From positions 22,451-86,450 of the forward strand of contig NZ_NJAJ01000021.1 in assembly GCF_002632825.1 (NCBI RefSeq): a stretch of 64,000 nt of DNA, read 5' to 3'. The position numbers and the translations under genes are program-made. Below are positions 8,959 through 17,401 of the stretch, in pieces. This DNA comes from Xenorhabdus stockiae. GTDB lineage: Bacteria; Pseudomonadota; Gammaproteobacteria; Enterobacterales; Enterobacteriaceae. The notes beneath the pieces are model-generated. The model saw only the letters and a program-made list of their open reading frames with translations, searched no databases and had not been told where the DNA came from. Numbering within the stretch: position 1 is the stretch's first letter; every line of letters begins with the position of its first letter.

Positions 8959-11900
8959 ATGAGTGTTTCACAGAATGTGATGATGGGTGCCGCGGCGGTA
9001 CAACGACCGTATCAAACACCTGTAGCAAACAATAGTACATCGCCTGCCCAAGGAGGCAGGCCAGCTCCGATCCCTCCGCGTACAGAAAAATCAACCTCTG
9101 ATAAAGCATTAGAATTCCTGCAAAGTGACACTTTTGAAATGGCAACTTTGGCAACTGGTGGGGCTTATGCTGTTGCTACCGGTGCAGCTACACCTTTTGC
9201 TGTAGGTGTGGCTGCAGGGATGGCTGGTGGTGCTGCAGGTGCCTATGTCGGCGATAAAATTGGTCATGCAATTGCTGCAGGCATGGGTATGGGCACTGTG
9301 GCGACAGAGGGAGAAAATCCAGCTCGTGAGGGAGATGCGATAGCTCACCAGAATAAAAGTGCTGGTTTGTGGGGAGCATTAGGTGGAATACTGCTGGGAG
9401 CGGTAACAGCGCTAGCAGTGGGCGCTTTGGTGGTTGCAACAGGAGGTGTTGCATTGGTTGCCGTTGCAGCCGCGGCAGCGGCTGGTGGCTTTGTGGGTGG
9501 TGCATGTGCGGGCATTGGAGCCGCTATCGGCCAGTATGGCAGTAATAAAGGCACTATTATAAAAGGATCACCCAATGTGTATTTTGAAGGGAAGCCAGTG
9601 GCCCGTATTGGGGATCCTATTGTATGTAGTGATCATCTGGGAGCGGGGGCTATTGCTGAAGGGGCAAAGACGGTATTTGCCAATGGTAAGGGAATTGCTC
9701 GTTTAGGACACCGTACTACTTGTGATGCAAATATCAACAGCGCCGCGGGCTCGATTTCCATTACTAAGGAAACGGGTGACAGACTTCCCATCATGGAGGA
9801 AAACAACAAAGCACTACAATGGGCGGTGGTTATCGCCGGTCTGATGCCATTTCCACGTAATAAGAAAGGGGTAACTAAGTCTGACAAGCCTAAGGAATCG
9901 GTGGATGCAAAAAGTTGCTCTCCTTCTAAGAAAAAATGTAAAAACGATCCTGTAGATTTAACTACAGGGGACTTTCTGCAGCAAAAGCCGATGCTCTCTC
10001 TGCCCGGCACTGTGCCCCTTTCTTTGGTACGTACTTACCGTTCAACAGAAAATTTTTCCGGCCTGTTTGGTCCTAAATGGGCAGATGGGTGGTCACGGCA
10101 TCTTTTACTTGACGGTGATGCTACCTACTTCACTGACGATGATGGGGTTATTTACACATTTCATACCCCAGTGACGGAAAAGAAGGTATTTGCGGTTAAC
10201 CTGAAAGCTGGACATTACTTATTATTCGGTGATCGTGATCATGGCTTGCATTTGTTTGATCGTAGCAGCCAACTTACCCTGAGTTTTGAGCAAAAAGATG
10301 GGGTTTATCAACGAATTTCTGCAATAAGTGACCGCAATGGTAATCGTATCTTTTTTCATTATGAGGATCCCTTCGATGAGGGAGTTTTACGGTTATCACA
10401 GATAACGCATTCAGATGGCTACCGATTACTGCTTGGTTACGATCAAAAGAATCTGACCACAATTGAATATATCACGGATGAGCTTCGCCAGCGGCTGGTG
10501 ACCTGCCACTATGATGTCCGAGGATATTTAGTGGAATGTGAAACCTTCCAGTTTTATCACCTTTGGCATGAGTATAACGATTACGGTCAAATGACCCGCT
10601 GGAGAAGCAATAGTGGGTCTGATGCCTCTATTGACTATGATACTTATGGGCGTGTAGTAGCTGTGAGTACGCCGCAGGGTTACTGGAATGCCCAGTTTCA
10701 GTATGACGATGCAGAGCGTGTTACCACCTATCTGGATCCTGAAGGAGGGTGTACCCGCTATTGGTATGACGAAGATGGTAATGTGGTACGCAGCATTGAT
10801 CCTTTGGGGCGGGAAACCTTGATGGAGTGGGATTTGCGCAATATGGTGTCGGAAACTGACCCATTGGGGCGCAGGACCTGCTTTGAATATAGCTCCTATG
10901 GGGAGCTTACTAAGCTGATTCAGCCTTCTGGTGAAACATTCACCTATAATTATGATGAATACGGTCAGTTATTACAGGCCAAATTGCCCGATGGTCAGAG
11001 CTGGAGTTTTCATTACAATGATGCAGGTGAACCTGATTCTGTCACTGATCCTTTGGGACGGCGGGAGGAATATCGTTATAACCAACATGGTGAATTACTC
11101 CGTAAGATACTGCCTGATGGGACTGAGTGGCGCTATGAGTATGAGCAGCATCGGTTGTATCAGGTGTTGTCGCCGACGGGCTATACAACTTGTTATGATC
11201 AGGATGGATTAGGTCGTCTGCGTAGTATGACGGATTCACTGGGGCAGAAAACACATTACCAGCACAGTGCTTTCCATGCCAGCCTTAACGGCAGTGTTAC
11301 CGAAGTTACTCAGCCGGATGGTATCAGACAGCAGATCACCTATGATCAGGCTGGACGAATTTCAGCAGTGACAGACGGCGAAGGACAAGTTACCCAATAC
11401 ACCTATGGTCCATTTAATCTGCTGACCAGCATGACTCGCCCAAATGGCACCACATTGAACTTTGACTATGACCGTTCGCTTCGTCTGAAAAAAGTGACGA
11501 CGGCGATGGGAGAAACCTACCAATACGAATATGATTTTGCTGATCAACTTGTCCGTGAAACTGACTTTACTGGCCGGACTCTGGAATACGCTTATGATTT
11601 AGCGGGTCGTCGTACCTCAGTGCGCTATCCAAACGGCCAATTAACCCGTCTTTGTTACAACGATGATGATCAAATTCGTCGACGGGAACATTGGCAAGTA
11701 GAGGAATCCTTCTGTGAACTGCGGGTATTTATTGAATATCGCTATGACCCGATGGGACGGCTGCTCTGCGCAATATCACCGGATGCGAAAGTAGAATTCG
11801 AATATAACGAAGCTGGGCATCTGATAGGCGAACGGGTGAATGGTCGGGAGATCTCCCGTCAGTGGGATATGAAAAGTGGCTTGCCTACAGCGGAAACAGT

Positions 11901-13659
11901 GGGTGAGCATACACTGAACTTCAGTTATAACCGAGCGAGTCAACTTACTCGTTTCCAGTTTAGTCAGCATGATCCACTGATTCTGAACTATGATCCATTC
12001 GGTCGTGAAACGGTACGTGAAAGTGCAAAAGGCTTCATCATGGCCAGTCGTTATACGACTACTGGGCAATTGGAACATCAGTCAGCCGGACGGGCTACGG
12101 CATTTTTCCGTGATACATTGCAACAAAATGACCCACACTTCCCACCACAGGCAACAGCAGTTAACCGTAGCTGGCAGTATGACCGTGCATTTAATGTACA
12201 GGTGATTGATGACGGTATCTGGGGGCAAACCCGTTATCGTTATAATCAAAATGATCAGGTAATTCATGCTTCTTTTGGAGGATTCCGAGCTTTTGAAGAA
12301 GAATTCCATTATGACAAACAGGGCAACCTGAGTTGCCATCTACCTAATAATGCTCAAAATGCTTTAAAGCAAGTCGAACAGCGTCAACTGGCGGGGCGAG
12401 TAGTGCATCGTGGTGATGTCACTTACCGCTATGATCTGAATGGGCGGTTAGTGGAAAAAACTGAACTTCGAGATGGTTTTCGTCCTCAAATTTGGCGATA
12501 CCGTTGGGATATTCAGGATCAGCTTACCCACTGTGAAACACCAGATGGCTCCCGCTGGCAGTATAAATATGATGCTTTTGGACGACGTATCCAAAAACTT
12601 AAAGTCCACGATGGTAAACTGACAGCAGCCAATTTGCAGCGATGGTTGAATGGTAAGCCGGATCTGACACTTAAATCTGATGCTATCATCGGACACGATT
12701 TCCTGTGGAGTGGTGATCAACTGATCGAGGAAACGCCGATTTATGCAGATGGTACACCGGCCTATGATCGTAGTATCCGTTGGCTATACGCCCCGGGAGC
12801 GTTAACTCCGTGGGCTCGTTATGAGCGGGGTAAATTGCACTATACCGTCAGTGACCATCAGGGTACGGTGCGAGAGATACTGAGCGAAGAAGGCCAACTG
12901 ATCTGGGCTGGTCGGCTGAGTACATGGGGTAGGCTGGATACCTGGCCAGCTGTGGCCGGAAATCATGAAGACGCTCATGTGAACTGCAACCTGCGTTTTA
13001 TGGGGCAGTATGCGGATGAAGAAACGGGGTTATACTATAACCGTTTTCGGTATTATGATCATGAAACAGGGCAATACCTCACGCCTGATCCGCTTAACCT
13101 GAGCGGCGGGTTTAACCCGTACGGCTACGTGCACAATCCGGTGCGGTTCGTGGACCCGTTGGGATTATCGTCGGGGACGACCACGTTTTATCATGCGGGG
13201 CGTTTTGAGGAAGGCACGAAGATAGATCTGTCAAAAGGAACTGGTGGAAAAGATTTTGATCCGGGAGGACAAAAAGGATTTTATGTGACGGCATCGAAAG
13301 AACAGGCGCTTGATTGGGCTAAAAGAAGAGGCCTTCCAACACTGGCTACATTTGAGGTACCCAACTCGGAGTTAGCCAAATTAAATATTAAAGTCTTTGA
13401 TCCTAATTCACCTGCAGATAGGAAAGAATGGTCGCAATATGTTAGAGAAGGCCGGGAAGGAACACTGGTTCATAATTATGACGGTGTTAGCGGACCTTAT
13501 TTAGCCAACTCAACTCCATTTCAATACAAAGGCGCTCCACCAAAGATGAAAGGTCATCAACTAGCCCTTTATACACCTAAAGCAGTGGAATTATTTGATA
13601 AGTATTTAGTTTCAGTCAAACGTGTTGCAGGGGGAAAAATAGTCGATGAGTGTCCATAA
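8959..13659 (+). CDS. rhs: PAAR-Rhs polymorphic toxin with DUF3990-like (ADP-ribosyltransferase-type) tip
   Basis: A 1566-residue T6SS effector. Order of parts: two Ala/Gly-rich hydrophobic regions (about 57-110 and 133-194), the expected EagR targets; a PAAR domain (about 195-275) that caps the VgrG spike; then the Rhs shell, starting near residue 328 (DPVDLTTGDF) and built of many YD repeats. The shell ends at the conserved motif DPLGL (residues 1399-1403), next to the site where Rhs cores self-cleave. The variable tip is residues 1404-1566 and shows FYHAG, GGQKGFYVT, QALDWAKRR and YDGVSGP, a pattern like DUF3990 of the ADP-ribosyltransferase superfamily. NAD-dependent activity is therefore inferred, with the target unknown. 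The ATG at 8959 was chosen for its CAGGGAG site. The tip is AT-richer than the core, as expected for an exchanged cassette. Confidence 0.93.
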   Translation: MSVSQNVMMGAAAVQRPYQTPVANNSTSPAQGGRPAPIPPRTEKSTSDKALEFLQSDTFEMATLATGGAYAVATGAATPFAVGVAAGMAGGAAGAYVGDKIGHAIAAGMGMGTVATEGENPAREGDAIAHQNKSAGLWGALGGILLGAVTALAVGALVVATGGVALVAVAAAAAAGGFVGGACAGIGAAIGQYGSNKGTIIKGSPNVYFEGKPVARIGDPIVCSDHLGAGAIAEGAKTVFANGKGIARLGHRTTCDANINSAAGSISITKETGDRLPIMEENNKALQWAVVIAGLMPFPRNKKGVTKSDKPKESVDAKSCSPSKKKCKNDPVDLTTGDFLQQKPMLSLPGTVPLSLVRTYRSTENFSGLFGPKWADGWSRHLLLDGDATYFTDDDGVIYTFHTPVTEKKVFAVNLKAGHYLLFGDRDHGLHLFDRSSQLTLSFEQKDGVYQRISAISDRNGNRIFFHYEDPFDEGVLRLSQITHSDGYRLLLGYDQKNLTTIEYITDELRQRLVTCHYDVRGYLVECETFQFYHLWHEYNDYGQMTRWRSNSGSDASIDYDTYGRVVAVSTPQGYWNAQFQYDDAERVTTYLDPEGGCTRYWYDEDGNVVRSIDPLGRETLMEWDLRNMVSETDPLGRRTCFEYSSYGELTKLIQPSGETFTYNYDEYGQLLQAKLPDGQSWSFHYNDAGEPDSVTDPLGRREEYRYNQHGELLRKILPDGTEWRYEYEQHRLYQVLSPTGYTTCYDQDGLGRLRSMTDSLGQKTHYQHSAFHASLNGSVTEVTQPDGIRQQITYDQAGRISAVTDGEGQVTQYTYGPFNLLTSMTRPNGTTLNFDYDRSLRLKKVTTAMGETYQYEYDFADQLVRETDFTGRTLEYAYDLAGRRTSVRYPNGQLTRLCYNDDDQIRRREHWQVEESFCELRVFIEYRYDPMGRLLCAISPDAKVEFEYNEAGHLIGERVNGREISRQWDMKSGLPTAETVGEHTLNFSYNRASQLTRFQFSQHDPLILNYDPFGRETVRESAKGFIMASRYTTTGQLEHQSAGRATAFFRDTLQQNDPHFPPQATAVNRSWQYDRAFNVQVIDDGIWGQTRYRYNQNDQVIHASFGGFRAFEEEFHYDKQGNLSCHLPNNAQNALKQVEQRQLAGRVVHRGDVTYRYDLNGRLVEKTELRDGFRPQIWRYRWDIQDQLTHCETPDGSRWQYKYDAFGRRIQKLKVHDGKLTAANLQRWLNGKPDLTLKSDAIIGHDFLWSGDQLIEETPIYADGTPAYDRSIRWLYAPGALTPWARYERGKLHYTVSDHQGTVREILSEEGQLIWAGRLSTWGRLDTWPAVAGNHEDAHVNCNLRFMGQYADEETGLYYNRFRYYDHETGQYLTPDPLNLSGGFNPYGYVHNPVRFVDPLGLSSGTTTFYHAGRFEEGTKIDLSKGTGGKDFDPGGQKGFYVTASKEQALDWAKRRGLPTLATFEVPNSELAKLNIKVFDPNSPADRKEWSQYVREGREGTLVHNYDGVSGPYLANSTPFQYKGAPPKMKGHQLALYTPKAVELFDKYLVSVKRVAGGKIVDECP

Positions 13660-13677
13660 CATGATGAGTAAAAAAAC

Positions 13678-14058
13678 ATGATTGATAAAAAAAATATTAT
13701 TGATGAGATTATTTTCACAGATAAAGATGATCCCAGTGACAAGGTTATTTTTAATTTTTATACCTGGGTTGAAATGTTGAAAGCGATTATTGTCAAATAT
13801 GGTAATAAATCCGAAAGTGAGGCAGAACAGCTTGTTTTAAATCATCCGGCAGTTTACAGCCCTATAGACGATTATATGTCGGTTACATTACTTGGCCATG
13901 AAACTGAATATGATTGGGCGATGCTAATGGCTTATGGTCATGGATATTGGGAAAAAGGAATCCCTGCTCAAGAACCAGAAGGCTTTTATGAATGGGATGA
14001 ACAGTATAGGAAAGAGCATAATTTAAAAGAATTTAGTTTTGAGTATATTACTGAGTGA
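13678..14058 (+). CDS. Rhs immunity protein 1 (cognate of the full-length Rhs tip)
   Basis: A 126-residue acidic cytoplasmic protein 18 bp behind the rhs stop, the standard place for a cognate immunity gene. I do not recognise a named family. Five paralogs follow in the next 6 kb, sharing MIDKKNI, a FNFYTWVE..KAIIVKY segment, KSESEAE, EYDWAM, YGH.YW.KGIP and a C-terminal EFSFEY. Its probable job is to bind and neutralise the DUF3990-like tip of the Rhs protein before it. It has no signal peptide or membrane segment, consistent with a toxin acting in the cytoplasm. Confidence 0.8.
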   Translation: MIDKKNIIDEIIFTDKDDPSDKVIFNFYTWVEMLKAIIVKYGNKSESEAEQLVLNHPAVYSPIDDYMSVTLLGHETEYDWAMLMAYGHGYWEKGIPAQEPEGFYEWDEQYRKEHNLKEFSFEYITE

Positions 14059-14120
14059 TAACAACGGAGAAAAGGATTAAAACGATGAAAATTCTGTTCC
14101 ACTAAAACTCAGAAACAAAA

Positions 14121-14153
14121 AGCCAGAAGATCCTTGTGATCTTCCGGCTCTTT
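14121..14153 (+). terminator. Array terminator, copy 1
   Basis: An imperfect hairpin centred on AGAAGATC / GATCTTC followed by a short T-run. The same hairpin recurs behind other immunity genes of the array, so it belongs to the duplicated unit. Confidence 0.55.
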
Positions 14154-14157
14154 ATCA

Positions 14158-14248
14158 TCATCCGACCTGATAATCCCCTATCAATTCCCGCATTCGAAGC
14201 TTAATCTCACTGAGCTGATCCTGCTGCTTGATGGTGCGGGTGTCGTCA
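14158..14248 (-). pseudogene. SymE-like gene 3' tail, copy 1
   Basis: On the minus strand this encodes only a C-terminal tail (about 30 residues, ending LRMRELIGDYQVG then stop) with no start. The same tail occurs four more times in the array. Identification with SymE rests on copy 3, which still has a SymE-like N-terminus. Its left end abuts a truncated Rhs tip read on the opposite strand. Confidence 0.5.
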
Positions 14249-14249
14249 G

Positions 14250-14425
14250 TGTCGGGTAGTGATCCATATTTAAGAAGTCCAAATGGTGTTAAAAAGGATC
14301 AACCCCCAAAAATTGAAGGTCACCAATTGGCTCTTTATACGCCAGAAGCAGCGAAATTATTTGATGCGCATTTAGTTGCGGTTAAACGAATTGCTAATGG
14401 AAAAATAGTTGATGAGTGTCCATAA
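14250..14425 (+). pseudogene. Truncated Rhs tip fragment B (3' end only)
   Basis: Encodes about the last 58 residues of a DUF3990-like tip (VSGSDPYL ... GHQLALYTPEAAKLFD ... KIVDECP), clearly homologous to the end of the full-length Rhs tip. The catalytic half and any Rhs core are missing, and the sequence upstream is a SymE tail on the other strand. An in-frame ATG at 14228 exists but lies in the junction. It is a displaced, truncated toxin retained with its immunity gene. Confidence 0.75.
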
Positions 14426-14426
14426 C

Positions 14427-14807
14427 ATGATTGATAAAAAAAATATTATTGATGGGATTGTTTTCGCAGATGAAGATAATCCCAATGAAAAGGTTATTTT
14501 TAATTTTTATACTTGGGTTGAAGTATTGAAAGCTATTATTGTCAAATATAGCAATAAGTCAGAAAGTGAGGCGGAGCATCTTGTTTTAAATCATCCCGCT
14601 GTTTATCTCCCCAGAAATAGTAGTAGAAGCCTTGCGACACTTAGTCACGAATCTGAGTACAAATGGGCAATGGTTATAGTTTATGGTCATGGATATTGGC
14701 AAAGAGGTATCCCAGCTTATGAACCAGAAGGTTTTGATGAATGGGAAGAGCAATATAGAAAAGACCATGGTCTAGCGGAATTTAGTTTTGATTATATTGA
14801 TGAGTGA
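14427..14807 (+). CDS. Rhs immunity protein 2 (orphan paralog)
   Basis: An intact 126-residue paralog of immunity protein 1 with the same conserved segments. It differs in the middle, with LPRNSSRSLATLSHE in place of SPIDDYMSVTLLGHE. The ATG at 14427 (MIDKKNI) was preferred over in-frame upstream starts at 14409 and 14412 that lie inside the tip fragment. It starts one base after the tip-fragment stop. With its toxin truncated it is an orphan immunity gene, plausibly protecting against kin that still carry the matching tip. Confidence 0.75.
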   Translation: MIDKKNIIDGIVFADEDNPNEKVIFNFYTWVEVLKAIIVKYSNKSESEAEHLVLNHPAVYLPRNSSRSLATLSHESEYKWAMVIVYGHGYWQRGIPAYEPEGFDEWEEQYRKDHGLAEFSFDYIDE

Positions 14808-14859
14808 TAACAGAGGGGAATGGAATTAAAACCCTGTCTCCCTAAACTCAGAAACAAAA

Positions 14860-14892
14860 AGCTGAAAAATCCTTGTGATCTTCCGGCTTTTT
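14860..14892 (+). terminator. Array terminator, copy 2
   Basis: A copy of the hairpin found behind other immunity genes, here with mismatches on the left arm (AGCTGAAAAATC against GATCTTCCGGCT) and a T5 tail. Confidence 0.45.
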
Positions 14893-14896
14893 ATCA

Positions 14897-14968
14897 TCAT
14901 CCGGCCTGATCATCCTCAATCAGCTCCCGCATTTTCGGCTTAATTTCACTGAGCTGGTTTTGCTGGTA
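14897..14968 (-). pseudogene. SymE-like gene 3' tail, copy 2
   Basis: The minus strand encodes the degenerate tail YQQNQLSEIKPKMRELIEDDQAG plus stop. It is fused at its left end to the next truncated Rhs tip. Confidence 0.45.
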
Positions 14969-14971
14969 CTT

Positions 14972-15067
14972 ACTGATAAGGCAGCGAAATTATTTGATAC
15001 GCATTTGGTTTCAGTTCAACGAGTTGCCAATGGCAAAATAGTCGATGAGTGTCCACAACATGATTGA
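14972..15067 (+). pseudogene. Truncated Rhs tip fragment C
   Basis: Only the last ~30 codons of a tip survive (KAAKLFDTHLVSVQRV ... KIVDECP). The usual TAA after DECP has become CAA, so this frame runs on into the immunity start and ends at 15067, overlapping the next gene by 8 bp. Confidence 0.65.
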
Positions 15068-15443
15068 TAAAAAAAATATTATTGATGGGATTGTTGTTAC
15101 AGATGAAAATAATCCCGATAAAAAGGTTATTTTTAATCTTCATACTTGGGTTGAGATATTAAAAGCCATTATTGTCAAATATGGCAATAAATCAGAAAGT
15201 GAGGCAGAACAGCTTGTTTTAAATCATCCGGCAGTTTACAGCCCTATAGACGATTATATGTCTGTTGCATTGCTTAATCATGAGCCTGAGTATGATTGGG
15301 CAATGCTGATAGCTTATGGCCATGAATATTGGTTAAAAGGTATTCCTGCCTATGAACCAGAAGGCTTTGATGAGTGGCTAGAGCAGTATAGAAAAGAACA
15401 TAATTTAAAGGAATTTAGTTTTGAGTATATTCATGAGCGATAA
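15060..15443 (+). CDS. Rhs immunity protein 3 (orphan paralog)
   Basis: An intact 127-residue paralog of immunity proteins 1 and 2, closest to 1 in the middle segment (SPIDDYMSVALLNHE). Start at ATG 15060 (MIDKKNI), matching the other copies. The associated toxin is reduced to about 30 codons, so this is an orphan immunity gene. Confidence 0.75.
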   Translation: MIDKKNIIDGIVVTDENNPDKKVIFNLHTWVEILKAIIVKYGNKSESEAEQLVLNHPAVYSPIDDYMSVALLNHEPEYDWAMLIAYGHEYWLKGIPAYEPEGFDEWLEQYRKEHNLKEFSFEYIHER

Positions 15444-15492
15444 CAGAGGGGAATGGAATTAAAACCCTGTCCCTCTAAACTCAGGAACAAAA

Positions 15493-15525
15493 AGCCGGAA
15501 AATCTTTGTGATCTTCCGGCTTTTT
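15493..15525 (+). terminator. Array terminator, copy 3 (best preserved)
   Basis: Perfect 8-bp stem AGCCGGAA / TTCCGGCT followed by five T residues. It is the cleanest of five copies and serves the immunity gene before it. Confidence 0.7.
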
Positions 15526-15529
15526 ATCA

Positions 15530-15705
15530 TCATCCGGCCTGATAATCCCCAATCAGTTCCCGCATCCGCAGCTTGATCTCACTGAGCTGGTCTTGCTGGC
15601 GCTGGCCTTGTCGTTTTGCGGCACGTATCCCACGGTGTAATAACGTTCTGTTTTGGCGGCTTTATTTACCGCCCGGTTTTGCTTAGAATGCGCTTTAGCC
15701 ATCAT
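15530..15705 (-). pseudogene. SymE-like toxin gene with internal deletion, copy 3
   Basis: This is the only copy with a start: AAGGAGTTG precedes ATG at 15705 and the product begins MMAKAHSKQNRAVNKAAKTE followed by RYYTVGYVPQNDK, like the N-terminus of SymE-family proteins. The central SymE core (the LKGxWLxxAGF region) is missing, and the frame shifts by one before the tail QQDQLSEIKLRMRELIGDYQAG. SymE relatives are translation- or DNA-associated toxins often found beside rhs genes. Here the gene is broken, and its tail is the repeated element of the array. Confidence 0.55.
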
Positions 15706-15779
15706 TCAACTCCTTGTTAGTTGCTTGTGGTTAGCGTTCTGGCTGTGCTCCAACACGGACATAACGCGTTAAATATTAG

Positions 15780-16316
15780 CGTGTTACACGGCGCAGTGAG
15801 CTGAGTCACCTGCGCCCCGGTGATATTGACCTGGGGCGGGGCACGATGGCCGTGCAGCAGGGTAAGGGCAATAAAGACCGTGTGGTGCCCATTGGTGAGC
15901 GGGCGCTGGGCTGGTTAAACCGTTATCTGGCGCGGTCCGTCCGGCCAAGGCTGGCTGAACAGCATGACAGCGGGTATCTGTTTATCACGCAAAAGGGCAG
16001 GTCCCTCAGTCTGGGGATGCTGACCCATATCGCAGGCAGCGCTATCCGGGAACAGGCGCGGCTGGACAAACCGGGGGCATGTCACCTGTTCCGGCATTCA
16101 ATGGCCACGCAGATGCTGGATAACGGCGCGGATATCCGCCATATTCAGGCGATACTGGGGCATGAGAAGCTCAACACCACCGAAATCTACACGCGGGTGG
16201 CTATCAGTCACTTAAAGAAAGTGCATCAGCAAACCCACCCGGCCGAACGCTCTGGCAACGTGCAAATGGACAATCAACAACCGGACGCCAACACCGAGCC
16301 GCCAAAGAGCCGCTAA
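15780..16316 (+). pseudogene. Tyrosine recombinase (XerC/XerD-like) remnant, N-terminus missing
   Basis: The open frame begins after a stop at 15777-15779 and reads RRSELSHLRPGDIDL, then GKGNKDRVVPI, HLFRHSMATQML, LGHEKLNTTEIYTRV. Thus the first catalytic Arg, the beta-strand Lys, HxxR, the second His and the Tyr nucleophile are all visible, but the N-terminal DNA-binding (SAM-like) domain is absent. If translation starts at ATG 15846 the product is 156 residues and lacks the first Arg. Codon use is GC-richer than the neighbouring immunity genes. The three dif-like sites just downstream could be former substrates. Confidence 0.8.
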
Positions 16317-16376
16317 CACAGAGTAAGCGGAACACACGATATCAGACAGTAGCCCTGTTAAGTCATAACCCTGTCA

Positions 16377-16404
16377 ACTCCACATAAGTATAATTATCTG
16401 AAGT
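16377..16404 (+). other. dif-like (XerC/XerD-type) recombination site 1
   Basis: Left arm ACTCCACATAA, 6-bp centre GTATAA, right arm TTATCTGAAGT. Against the E. coli dif arms GGTGCGCATAA and TTATGTTAAAT the matches are 7 of 11 and 8 of 11, with the correct 6-bp centre. The site forms the loop of a perfect 11-bp inverted repeat. It lies 60 bp behind the recombinase remnant. Recognition by Xer proteins is inferred. Confidence 0.4.
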
Positions 16405-16612
16405 TGACAGGGGGCTGTAGAGCGTCCGGCAGTGGACAAAAGTCCCTGAACAGGCAGACAGCCCGATAATCCCCGTTGAGCCTGCTGGGTTCAGTGCGGG
16501 GGCAGACCGTGGCCGGACTGCTCGTTAGCACCCGTGCTTGCGGGGGTACGTGGGCAATGGTCGGCCTAAGCTGTGGTGTCCCCGTTTAGTCAGTGCAGGC
16601 CGCCCAAAGCCC

Positions 16613-16644
16613 ACTCAACATAATGTGGGGGAATTATACACCAC
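16613..16644 (-). other. dif-like site 2 (10-bp centre)
   Basis: On the minus strand: left arm GTGGTGTATAA, a 10-bp centre, right arm TTATGTTGAGT, which matches the E. coli XerD arm at 9 of 11 positions. The centre is longer than the usual 6-8 bp, so it may be inactive or coincidental. It is in the opposite orientation to site 3. Confidence 0.3.
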
Positions 16645-16690
16645 TCACCCGGGCGGCTCCGCTGCCCGAATCCACACCGTGCAGCGGTTC

Positions 16691-16718
16691 GCAGCGTATA
16701 ATACACATTATGTCTGGC
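16691..16718 (+). other. dif-like site 3
   Basis: Left arm GCAGCGTATAA (8 of 11 to the XerC arm), 6-bp centre TACACA, right arm TTATGTCTGGC (TTATGT conserved). Sites 2 and 3 share ACATAATGTG in inverted orientation about 80 bp apart, with GC-rich hairpins between them. Confidence 0.3.
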
Positions 16719-17401
16719 GCCCCCGCGGGTCAGCCTCGCGGGGTGTGGCGCACAAGGCTGCGCCTTCTGCTGTCAGCACCGGAGCCAGTCCTCGACAAAA
16801 ACCCGTGTTCTTCTTTAGCTGCCATGCCACCGTCCGGCCAACAACCCTGTAGGCAGGTCGGCCTGCGGCCTCCGCTGTTTTACCTCCCCCGCCCCAACCC
16901 CGCTGCACTGGCTGCGCCCGGCTCGCGGTCGCTACGCTTCTTGCTCGTTCCCGTGCTCGCCATCTCCGCCCCGTGCAGCCCCCGCAGGGGGCTTCCCTTG
17001 TAAACACGGTACGGTCATGCAAAGCCGTGCCCAATCTGAAACGCCAGTGACCCAGGGCGTCGCAGGGCGCCGCTGGCAGGCTCTATGCCGCCCGCACCCG
17101 CAGAACGGCCGCCCGCCGCCCAAACCAGTTGGGCGACGTTCGCCCGTTGCCGAAAGAGAAATCCGCCACAAAACGCCTCGGCACCATGCCCAAACCCGGG
17201 CACCGCCGCTATACTGCACCACAGGTCATGGTGGTTGCCGGGTAAAAAGGGCATCAGAGCGACAGGGCAAAAAATCCTGAAAGTGCATATCGGCGTTTTA
17301 GGTTCGCGGTGATGAGCGGAACAGGTAAAAGTGACTGCTTAATATGATGATAGTAAAGGAAAAAATCGCTTAAAAAAGTATGACTGTGCCGGAATCGTTC
17401 T

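Larger units (their letters stand above)
16317..17396. other. GC-rich structured island without a credible gene
   Basis: About 1.1 kb, much richer in GC than its flanks and packed with hairpins: an 11-bp perfect inverted repeat at 16369-16379/16402-16412, CGGGCGGC/GCTGCCCG near 16650-16670 and CCCCGCG/CGCGGGG near 16720-16741. Several overlapping open frames exist on both strands, but none has a family pattern, a good ribosome-binding site or sensible composition. It sits between the recombinase remnant and the displaced Rhs tip, so it is probably the non-coding part of a decayed mobile element. Confidence 0.5.

Noticed and set aside
15721..15790. Possible integron attC/attI-like site (GTTAAAT core, imperfect palindrome before the recombinase remnant)
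   Set aside because: The paired RYYYAAC box is missing and the recombinase lacks any visible IntI-specific insert, so an integron cannot be supported.
16538..17312. Several overlapping open frames of 75-136 codons on both strands of the GC-rich island
   Set aside because: They overlap one another in several frames, lack ribosome-binding sites and family motifs, and are what GC-rich DNA with few stops produces by chance.
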